NCBI GenBank assembly: GCA_028280415.1
Contig: JANQLV010000080.1
Coordinates: 1-61,747, forward strand
Reading direction: 5' to 3'
Length of the DNA: 61,747 nt
Origin: Saprospiraceae bacterium
GTDB lineage: Bacteria > Bacteroidota > Bacteroidia > Chitinophagales > Saprospiraceae
Numbering within the stretch: the stretch's first letter is position 1; the number at the start of each line of letters is the position of its first letter. Shown in pieces: positions 33,191-40,850 of this stretch. A model generated the notes under the pieces. That model was not told the origin of the DNA and made no database searches. It saw only the letters and a list, made by a program, of their open reading frames with translations. Made by a program: the position numbers and the translations under genes.

Positions 33191-36160
33191 ATGAAAAAGT
33201 ATATTTTTACCCTTTTATTGATATCTGGATATTTATGTGGCTCAATTAGTCAAGTCATCAGCAATGCTTCTAATAATTGGTATTTTGGTGATCGAGCCGG
33301 TCTTAACTTTAACACTAATCCTCCTACGGTATTAACAGATGGTCTACTCAATACCCAAGAGGGAGTAGCCACTATTTCAGATAAAAACGGACAATTATTA
33401 TTTTATACGGATGGAATAACTGTTTGGGATCAAACCCATCAACCTATGCCTAATGGTAATGGAAACCTGGCCGGTCATTTTTCTTCTACTCAGTCTTCTA
33501 TTATTATTCCCAATATTGCAGATTCAACTATCTATTATATTTTCACCGTTGATGAGCTTGCCCAAAGTAATGGTCTTTCTTATACGACGGTCGACATATC
33601 ACTCGCCGGAAACGGGAACAATTCAGCCCCGTTGGGGGATGTCATTAATTCAGAGCTCAATATTCAATTAACGACTCCGGTTACAGAAAAGATTACTGGC
33701 GTTTTAAAGCCCGACTGTACCGGTTATTGGGTCATTGCACATGGTTGGAACAATAACCGGTTCTATTGCTATGAAGTCTCTGCAAGTGGCGTTAATACCA
33801 ATCCAATTATTTCTGATGTGGGTAATATCCACTCCGGCGGATCAGGGAACATCAATGCTGTAGGCTATATGAAAATTTCTCCAAACGGAGAAAAACTTGC
33901 CCTGATTAACAGAAATAATGTGACTGTAGATTTATATGATTTTGATATCATTACAGGTACTGTTTCCAACGAGATTGAGATCAATCCAACTGATCCTCTG
34001 CTTTATGGCATCGAGTTTTCCCCTAATAGCGCTTTTCTATACATCGGTGGAAAAGATATCATCTCTCAATATAATTTGAGTACAGGAAACTTGTTCAATA
34101 TTGAGGTTGATATGCCCGGGCAGATTGGAAACAACGATGCCATTCGTGCTTTACAATTGGGGCCGGATAACAACATTTATGTCTCGATTCGAAATCATGA
34201 ATTCATTAGCGCTATTTACAATCCGAATAGTATTGACCCAGAACTTATTGTTAATGCTATTTTTCTTGACCCCGATGGCGCAGGGAGAAATTGTATTTTC
34301 GGTTTACCCAACATTTTTTACATAGATTTTAATTCCGTAGTTATTGATAGCTTAACAATGATGACTTGCCCGGGGGAACAAATTGAGTTTAATGGCACGT
34401 TGTACAACGAAGGCTCCGTAAATGAGCTTACTTTTACCAATCTCGATGGTTGCGATTCTATCCTGATTCTAACTGTAGAAGCTTTCGAGACAAATAGCGA
34501 TTTATTACTTGTAGAAGCTTGTGAGGGCTCTTTTTATAATTATAATGGCATTGACATTCTCGCTGGTACGCAACAGAGTTTTATTTTTCCGGATATCAAT
34601 GGCTGCGACTCCGTATTCACGGTAGTGGTTGAAATCAGTACACTAGCCACGGATAGTCTTACACTAATGACTTGCCCCGGTGAACAGGCAGAATTCAATG
34701 GCATGTTTTACGATATTGGCTCAATAAATGAAATCAGTTTCACTGGAAATAATGGTTGCGACTCTATGGTCATCCTCAGCGTTGATGCCTTTCTTGTTGA
34801 GCATGATAGCCTGAATGTAATGGCTTGTGAAGGGAGTTTTTACAATTATAATGGTACAAATATTCCTGCCGGCACACAGCAGATTTTTAGTTTCACTGAT
34901 TCGAATGGCTGTGATTCTATGGTCAATGTAATTGTTGAAGCCACTGCAATTGTAGAAATTGATTCTTTAGTACAAGCCTGCGAAGGAGGACATTATATTT
35001 TTGAAGGCGTTGAAGTTCCAGCTGGATCAACGGAGCAATTTTCTATAACAGTCAATGACAGTTGTATAGTTTTGATTAATTTATTTGTCGAGCCCCTGGC
35101 ATTGGATTCGACTTCACTTATTATTTCCAATTGCAGTGACACTACTTTCAGTTTCATGGGGCAAGAGATTGTAATCGGAGCAGAAGCAAGTTTCACTTTG
35201 CAAAATCAATTCGGATGCGATTCCATACTTACGATTTCAGTAACAGAGAATATTCAGGAATCTTTTCTGGAAGTAATGGTATGCCCCGGAGAAACCTACG
35301 ATTTCAATGGTAGTTTTTACCCCGCCGGGACAGATACTACTTTTGTTTTCATGGATCAGGCTGGTTGTGATTCCATTATATATTTATCCGTATTACCAAA
35401 TCCTCCTGTAAGTTTCAATACACTAACGGAATCCTCTTGCTGGAACGGGGCCGATGGAATGATCACTTTTCAAGATGTTACAGGAGGCTTGAATCCTCTG
35501 GAATATTCTATTGACGGAGAAAATTATTTCCTCCGGGATACATTCGAAAACCTGTCTCCAGGGACTTATTCCGTTTTTATCAGAGATTCGGTACAATGTG
35601 TTTACTCTCAGGAAGTGGAAGTGGAAGAAATCACAGAAATCCAAATCGCATCCACTCCGGTAATTTTCCCCTGTGATGCAGATAGTGTCTTGCTACAAGT
35701 GGATTTAATCAATGGTAATGCTTCCAGTTTAGTCTGGGAGTGGTCGAATGGAGATTCTTCAATTTCCACTTACGTGCAAACAGCTGGTACTTATAGTTTA
35801 TCACTTAGTAACGAGTGTCAAACCATTGAAGAAAACATACTCGTGGAACTCGAAGCCGGAGTTAAAGAGAATTTTATTTATATCCCCAATGTTTTTACTC
35901 CTAATGATGATGGCTATAATGATCAATTTCAACTGTTCCCCGCACAGGATATTGAGGTGATTGACTTCGAGATCCGGATATTTGACAGATGGGGCGCTTT
36001 ACTATTCCGGTCAACAGATATAAATCGCTCCTGGGATGGTTTTTTTAAAAACAAAAAACTGGATAATGGAGTATATGTATATTGGATGAAAGCCCGTATT
36101 ATTTCTTGTCAACGAAATATGGACTTGTTTGAAGAGGGAGGTATCACGATTGTTCGTTAA
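33191..36160 (+). CDS. T9SS type B (CHU_C) surface protein with seven cysteine-pair repeats
   Basis: About 989 residues from the ATG at 33191, which starts the signal peptide MKKYIFTLLLISGYLCGS. Residues about 20-375 look like a seven-bladed propeller region (NWYFGDRAGLNFNT, ISDKNGQLLFYTDGITVWD, KISPNGEKLALI). Seven repeats of about 48 residues follow (about 380-740), each with one Cys early (MTCPGEQ, EACEGSF, MACEGSF, MVCPGET) and one in GCDSI. One SprB-like repeat comes next (SSCWNGADGMITFQDVTGG). The gliding-motility-associated C-terminal domain reads IPNVFTPNDDGYNDQF, IRIFDRWGALLFRS and NGVYVYWMKA. The protein would be exported by the type IX system. It lies inside the sugar cassette, so it could be a glycosylation target. 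Confidence 0.88.
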   Translation: MKKYIFTLLLISGYLCGSISQVISNASNNWYFGDRAGLNFNTNPPTVLTDGLLNTQEGVATISDKNGQLLFYTDGITVWDQTHQPMPNGNGNLAGHFSSTQSSIIIPNIADSTIYYIFTVDELAQSNGLSYTTVDISLAGNGNNSAPLGDVINSELNIQLTTPVTEKITGVLKPDCTGYWVIAHGWNNNRFYCYEVSASGVNTNPIISDVGNIHSGGSGNINAVGYMKISPNGEKLALINRNNVTVDLYDFDIITGTVSNEIEINPTDPLLYGIEFSPNSAFLYIGGKDIISQYNLSTGNLFNIEVDMPGQIGNNDAIRALQLGPDNNIYVSIRNHEFISAIYNPNSIDPELIVNAIFLDPDGAGRNCIFGLPNIFYIDFNSVVIDSLTMMTCPGEQIEFNGTLYNEGSVNELTFTNLDGCDSILILTVEAFETNSDLLLVEACEGSFYNYNGIDILAGTQQSFIFPDINGCDSVFTVVVEISTLATDSLTLMTCPGEQAEFNGMFYDIGSINEISFTGNNGCDSMVILSVDAFLVEHDSLNVMACEGSFYNYNGTNIPAGTQQIFSFTDSNGCDSMVNVIVEATAIVEIDSLVQACEGGHYIFEGVEVPAGSTEQFSITVNDSCIVLINLFVEPLALDSTSLIISNCSDTTFSFMGQEIVIGAEASFTLQNQFGCDSILTISVTENIQESFLEVMVCPGETYDFNGSFYPAGTDTTFVFMDQAGCDSIIYLSVLPNPPVSFNTLTESSCWNGADGMITFQDVTGGLNPLEYSIDGENYFLRDTFENLSPGTYSVFIRDSVQCVYSQEVEVEEITEIQIASTPVIFPCDADSVLLQVDLINGNASSLVWEWSNGDSSISTYVQTAGTYSLSLSNECQTIEENILVELEAGVKENFIYIPNVFTPNDDGYNDQFQLFPAQDIEVIDFEIRIFDRWGALLFRSTDINRSWDGFFKNKKLDNGVYVYWMKARIISCQRNMDLFEEGGITIVR

Positions 36161-36188
36161 GTTTGTACTTTCCTATACAAAACGTAAT

Positions 36189-37106
36189 ATGTCTCTTTTT
36201 AACCGTAATCTTCGTATCTCCCTCGTCATTTGTACCTATAATCGCGATCAGTTTATTGGTGAAGCCTTGGATAGTTTGGTTCTACAAACTCTGGGCAAGG
36301 AAAAGTTTGAAATTGTCATTGTCAATAATAACTGCACAGATAATACCGACCAGATTTGCCAAAAATTCATTCAGCAACATCCTGAGCTGGATATAAATTA
36401 CGTGATCGAAACCAATCAGGGGCTCTCCTTCGCCCGTAATCGGGGCATTGCGGAAGCCAAGTATGAGATCATTACCTATATCGACGATGATGCTTATGCA
36501 AAGGCTAATTTTTTAGAATTGATTTACGATTATTTCAATGCTAACCCGGATACTGCTGGTTTGGGCGGAAAAGTCACACCGAGATACGAGATCAAAGAAC
36601 CCAAATGGATGAATAAATATCTCTATGGTTTTGTGACCAAAGTCGATTTAGGAGAACAAATTCGCAAGTTTCGTCCTGGTGAATATCCAGCAGGTTGCAA
36701 TATGACCTATCGGAAAGATTTATTACAAGAAGTTGGTGGTTTTAATAATAAACTCAAATGGAGAGCAGATGATAAATACATTAATTTCAAAATTCGGGAG
36801 GTTTCCGATCAAATTATCTACATTCCTCTACTCGAAGTAGAGCATACCATTGATGATTATCGTACCTCTGATGAAAATTTTAAAAAGCTTAGTTTCAAAT
36901 TCGGAAGCGAAGAAAGCATCCGTGTCCGCGATGAAGGGACATGGTCCTTTTTAAAGAAGATCGCTGAATTTATGTTCAAGCTTGCCGGTAGCTTTGTCCT
37001 GATGCTGCGTTTTATACTCAAAGGACAAAGCGCTAAAGGCAGATACACTTTTCATTACCGCTGGCTAGCTACAAAGGGTTTACTTTTCCCTGATAAACAA
37101 GTTTAA
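36189..37106 (+). CDS. Family 2 glycosyltransferase
   Basis: 305 residues from the ATG at 36189 (MSLFNRNLRISLVICTYNRDQFIGEALDSL); the frame extends upstream into the preceding gene's end but adds nothing recognisable. GT-A motifs: VICTYNRD, FEIVIVNNNCTDNT, NQGLSFARNRGIAEAKYEIITYIDDDA (DDD/DxD), and the acceptor-loop segment KWRADDKYINFKIRE. A hydrophobic helix (about 257-277, IAEFMFKLAGSFVLMLRFIL) probably holds it to the membrane. It starts 28 bases after the type B adhesin stop and may modify it or belong to the glycan pathway upstream. Confidence 0.87.
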   Translation: MSLFNRNLRISLVICTYNRDQFIGEALDSLVLQTLGKEKFEIVIVNNNCTDNTDQICQKFIQQHPELDINYVIETNQGLSFARNRGIAEAKYEIITYIDDDAYAKANFLELIYDYFNANPDTAGLGGKVTPRYEIKEPKWMNKYLYGFVTKVDLGEQIRKFRPGEYPAGCNMTYRKDLLQEVGGFNNKLKWRADDKYINFKIREVSDQIIYIPLLEVEHTIDDYRTSDENFKKLSFKFGSEESIRVRDEGTWSFLKKIAEFMFKLAGSFVLMLRFILKGQSAKGRYTFHYRWLATKGLLFPDKQV

Positions 37107-37148
37107 TCGCCATCATCCAGTAAACGTCCACTATTCAATGGCGAAAAG

Positions 37149-39656
37149 TTACTTCCGCTTCTTCCTGGATTTTGTTGGCTTCAACTTCTCCGTTTTTTCC
37201 GCAACCACTTCTACCGGCTCAGTCTTTTGATTTTTAAAATAAAAACCAATATAAGCGAATAAGCCCAAAAGGATTAATAAAGAACTGATCAGCGATATGG
37301 CTGAGCCAAGCTTATAGGTTCCTGGATCAAATTTGAATTCTATTTTGTGTTGTCCGGCGGGAATTTTCAAGCCTCGCAAGATATAATTCACCCGGATATG
37401 ATCTACCGGATTATCATCGATATATGCCTGCCAGCCTTTATCCGGACCGTACCAGACTTCCGAGAATACCGCCAACTGATCTGAAGTACTATTGGAATTA
37501 TAGGTTAGATGATTAGGCGTATAACTCGTCAATTGAATCGTTCCGTTTTTCTGGATATTAAGTCCTAATAAATAATCCGCAAATTCCTGGTGCACAATGG
37601 CTTGTTGATTGGCGTTTATACCTTTTACTCCGTCAATCTCCGCATTGGGCGTGTCTACGATTTTATAGCTATCTACAAACCAGGCATTACCCAAAGCATT
37701 TGGATTGGGAACCGCGCCTTCCGCACTGTAGATAAAATACTTGGTATTCATCATATTGAATACCGTTAAATCAGCAAGGCTATTTTGAATAGCTTCGATG
37801 CTTCCTCCGGATTGAAAACTCGTAAGCAAACGGTCACTCTCCGGTTTTATGTGCCGGTCCAGCATATCCTGATAACGCTGCAATTTTGCAGGATGATAAC
37901 CTCCAGTGTTTTTATGATAATAAGAAGTCTTATTCGTAATCGAAGAAGAATTAACAGCTGCTCGGTACCCTCCACTGATATCGAAGACCCGATAATTCGG
38001 ATCTTTATCTGTTAATATCTGGGTATCTACTTTTCTGGGAGCAGTTTCACTTTTATATACCCGGGGATTTACAAAATAGTCTTTACTATTATTGAGATAA
38101 TCTCTATTGACCGTCCATAGATCACCGACGATAAGAACCCCCAGCCCCGCAATCAAAATCGTCGCATTTAGTTTTTCTTTGATAAACCCCCAAATCAATC
38201 CGGCAGCTAGTAAAATTAATAAAAACGAGCGCCAGGAATCCCCGGACATAGTAGCCGCTCTTTCTTTTTTAATGGCCACCAGATTATATCGCTGTCCATA
38301 TTCCTGAAGTAATCTCTGGTCATTTGGAGATTCCAATCCGGTGATCGCTTCACCAAATAAAGCAAACATAGCACAAAGACCAAGCATGGTGCCTCCAGCA
38401 ATATACAGAGCTTGTAAAAGCTTTTTCTTATCTGTCTTGCCCTTAAGCAATTCATTTACGCCAAGTATTCCCAGTACCGGAACCAGAAATGCCACTACAC
38501 TCAAAGCAGAGTTGGGCGTCCGGAATTTATTAAACAAGGGAACAGTATCGAACATTAATTTGTGTAAGAAAAAATTCTTTCCCAGCGAGATCAGACTGAT
38601 TAGTATTACTCCCCCTAAGAGCCACCACTTGGTAGGTCCTCTTACCAAAAAAGCACCCAACAAAAACAGGAAGCATACAATCGCACCATAATAAGCCGGA
38701 CCGGCTGTACCGTCAGCATTTGGACCCCAATATGTACCTTTTCCACCACCTACTACACCCGGAATAAAATTCGCCATCAAATCCATCCAGCCATTACTCC
38801 AGGATGTTGCATAATTGTATTCCAGACCACTGGTATTACTACTGGTCTTTATAGTATTTTGATCAATCTCCAAAATTGGATCACCCCGCATAGTATCTTT
38901 ACTATATTCATAGGTAGTCAACAATTTTCCGGAACCGGAACCGAGGGCCAGTAAACCCGCTACGACTATATATCCGGTTGCTTTTCCAAAATCAGCCAGC
39001 TCCTTTTGACGAATATGGTAGACGAGTTCTATGATTCCGTACAAAACCAGGGTTAAAAAGAAATAATAGGTCATCTGTATGTGATTTGCCAGGAGGTTGA
39101 GTGATAGTCCCAGGGCAAATACAATGGCTCCGAGCAGCAGTTTCTTTTTTCTAAATGCGAGTAAAAGCCCTGCAGTAACCAGGCCCAGATGAATGATCGA
39201 GTATACTTTTGTGATATGCCCGGCTCCATAGAGGACATAATTATTCGTCGTCAGTCCGAAAGCCATAGCACCTACGATACTCAACCAGGGATTTACCCCC
39301 AATAAAACCAGCATAATATAAAAAAGCAACATCGCCGAAAAGAACATCCCTATGGGGCGGGGTATGAAAAAACGAGATGCTCTGTAAGCGTGTTTGGTAA
39401 GATTGCTAGGTTGGGCAGAATCAATCTGATAGGTAGGCATGCCTCCAAACAGTGAATTGGTCCAGAGGGTTTTTTCTCCGGTTTTCTCCTTGTGTTTCAA
39501 AATCTCCTGAAGATTTGCTCTGGCGGAAACGATGTCGTGAGATTTTTCAACTTTGCCTTCGAGTTGGGCGGAAAAATAGAAGGCATTAGCAGCCAAAAAG
39601 ATTAAAATTGCAATGGCATGCGGAATGCTCTTCTGAAAGATATTGGTAGTTGACAT
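37149..39656 (-). CDS. YfhO family membrane protein
   Basis: 835-residue polytopic protein. Some 12-13 hydrophobic helices cover residues about 12-520, with a periplasmic segment (about 540-780) and one last helix near 790-812 before a lysine-rich tail (KPTKSRKKRK). YfhO proteins are GT-C-like and have been linked to glycosylation of surface polymers in Gram-positives. In Bacteroidota they are long and of unknown substrate. The WYGPDKGWQAYIDDNPVDHIRVNYILRGL block near the C-terminus is characteristic. A -7-like TAAATTTG lies at 39701-39708 on the minus strand. Confidence 0.85.
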   Translation of the reverse strand: MSTTNIFQKSIPHAIAILIFLAANAFYFSAQLEGKVEKSHDIVSARANLQEILKHKEKTGEKTLWTNSLFGGMPTYQIDSAQPSNLTKHAYRASRFFIPRPIGMFFSAMLLFYIMLVLLGVNPWLSIVGAMAFGLTTNNYVLYGAGHITKVYSIIHLGLVTAGLLLAFRKKKLLLGAIVFALGLSLNLLANHIQMTYYFFLTLVLYGIIELVYHIRQKELADFGKATGYIVVAGLLALGSGSGKLLTTYEYSKDTMRGDPILEIDQNTIKTSSNTSGLEYNYATSWSNGWMDLMANFIPGVVGGGKGTYWGPNADGTAGPAYYGAIVCFLFLLGAFLVRGPTKWWLLGGVILISLISLGKNFFLHKLMFDTVPLFNKFRTPNSALSVVAFLVPVLGILGVNELLKGKTDKKKLLQALYIAGGTMLGLCAMFALFGEAITGLESPNDQRLLQEYGQRYNLVAIKKERAATMSGDSWRSFLLILLAAGLIWGFIKEKLNATILIAGLGVLIVGDLWTVNRDYLNNSKDYFVNPRVYKSETAPRKVDTQILTDKDPNYRVFDISGGYRAAVNSSSITNKTSYYHKNTGGYHPAKLQRYQDMLDRHIKPESDRLLTSFQSGGSIEAIQNSLADLTVFNMMNTKYFIYSAEGAVPNPNALGNAWFVDSYKIVDTPNAEIDGVKGINANQQAIVHQEFADYLLGLNIQKNGTIQLTSYTPNHLTYNSNSTSDQLAVFSEVWYGPDKGWQAYIDDNPVDHIRVNYILRGLKIPAGQHKIEFKFDPGTYKLGSAISLISSLLILLGLFAYIGFYFKNQKTEPVEVVAEKTEKLKPTKSRKKRK

Positions 39657-39876
39657 ATTTAACTTTGATATATTGGTCTGTTGTGTGTAAACTTACTGCA
39701 CAAATTTAACTTTTTTATCAATCTTTAAAACTTAGCTGCTATTTTCTCAGGTATTTATTCCAAAAATAGATATTATTTTTATGCAAATAGCTTATCTTTC
39801 TTCCAGTTTGGACAAGATGATAAAACGGGTACCATATTAATCCATCAAAATTGCAAACTAATCTGTTAGCTTTACC

Positions 39877-40788
39877 ATGATTAAACGTTTTTTGCTTTTT
39901 TTGTTGTTTGTTTCTTCTCTAACTTTAATTCAATGTGATATGGCTGATTCCAAGAGTTTCGATTGGCAGGGACATCGCGGCTGCCGGGGTATCCTTCCCG
40001 AAAACTCCATTCCCGGATTTCTTCGCGCCCTGGAATTTCCGATCAAAACGCTGGAGTTGGATGTCGTCATTTCCAGGGATAAGAAAGTGATTGTTTCCCA
40101 TGAACCTTTTTTTTCACATCACATTTGTAAAAAACCGGATGGAAGTGCTGTTAGCAAAACCGAAGAAGACAGTCTGAAGATTTATGAGCTAAGCTATGAG
40201 GAAATAAAAGCTTATGATTGCGGAAGCCGGGGAAATAAACGCTTCCCGGAGCAGAAACCTATGGTGGTTAATAAACCATCACTCGAAGAAATGGTACAGG
40301 CTGTCAATGCTTATTGTCAACATAATAACCGGGAAAAACCATTTTATAATATCGAAATCAAAAGCAGGCCAGAATGGTATAATACTGCTACGCCGGCCCC
40401 GGCCGAATTTGTTTCTTTATTACTTAAAGAGCTAAAAGAATGGGGGATTTTGGAAAAAACCTCGATCCAGTCTTTTGATACCGCTGTACTAAACGAAATC
40501 CACCAACAAAATGATGATGTAGCGACTGTTTTTTTAGTGGAAAATATGGAAGGTTTTGAAGCTAATCTTAATAAACTGGATTTCGTACCAAGGGTTTACA
40601 GTCCTTATTTCAAATTTGTTGATAAAGCTTTAGTGGAGCAGGTCCATGCCAAAAAGATGCTCCTGATTCCCTGGACAATTAACGAAGTGGAAGATATGAA
40701 TAAGCTGATCAAACTTGGAGTCGACGGTATCATTACGGATTATCCCAATCGAATTAGCGAGGTAAAAGCCGAGACTTCTTCAAAATAA
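39877..40788 (+). CDS. Glycerophosphodiester phosphodiesterase lipoprotein
   Basis: 303 residues. Lipoprotein-like signal MIKRFLLFLLFVSSLTLIQC. The GDPD barrel starts DWQGHRGCRGILPENSIPGFLRAL, with catalytic His-Arg and Glu, followed by KTLELDVVISRDKKVIVSHEP (Glu/Asp metal ligands and the second His). The C-terminal LLIPWTINEVEDMNKLIKLGVDGIITDYPNRI is the usual closing block. It hydrolyses glycerophosphodiesters to glycerol-3-phosphate and an alcohol in the periplasm. It converges on the GH3-like hydrolase gene. Confidence 0.92.
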   Translation: MIKRFLLFLLFVSSLTLIQCDMADSKSFDWQGHRGCRGILPENSIPGFLRALEFPIKTLELDVVISRDKKVIVSHEPFFSHHICKKPDGSAVSKTEEDSLKIYELSYEEIKAYDCGSRGNKRFPEQKPMVVNKPSLEEMVQAVNAYCQHNNREKPFYNIEIKSRPEWYNTATPAPAEFVSLLLKELKEWGILEKTSIQSFDTAVLNEIHQQNDDVATVFLVENMEGFEANLNKLDFVPRVYSPYFKFVDKALVEQVHAKKMLLIPWTINEVEDMNKLIKLGVDGIITDYPNRISEVKAETSSK

Positions 40789-40798
40789 CAATAAGCGG

Positions 40799-40822
40799 GA
40801 TTTAAGTAGCCCTTCTTAAATC
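40799..40822. terminator. Possible shared terminator between convergent genes
   Basis: GATTTAAG and CTTAAATC form an 8-bp stem with an 8-base loop just after the phosphodiesterase stop. The U-tract is poor on both strands, so it is a weak candidate. Confidence 0.35.
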
Positions 40823-40850
40823 TTCGTCCCTTGTACATTTCATTTAAGGA

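Noticed and set aside
37107-37144. TCGCCAT/ATGGCGA inverted repeat as a terminator between convergent genes
   Set aside because: Seven-base stem with a 24-base loop and no U-tract on either strand.
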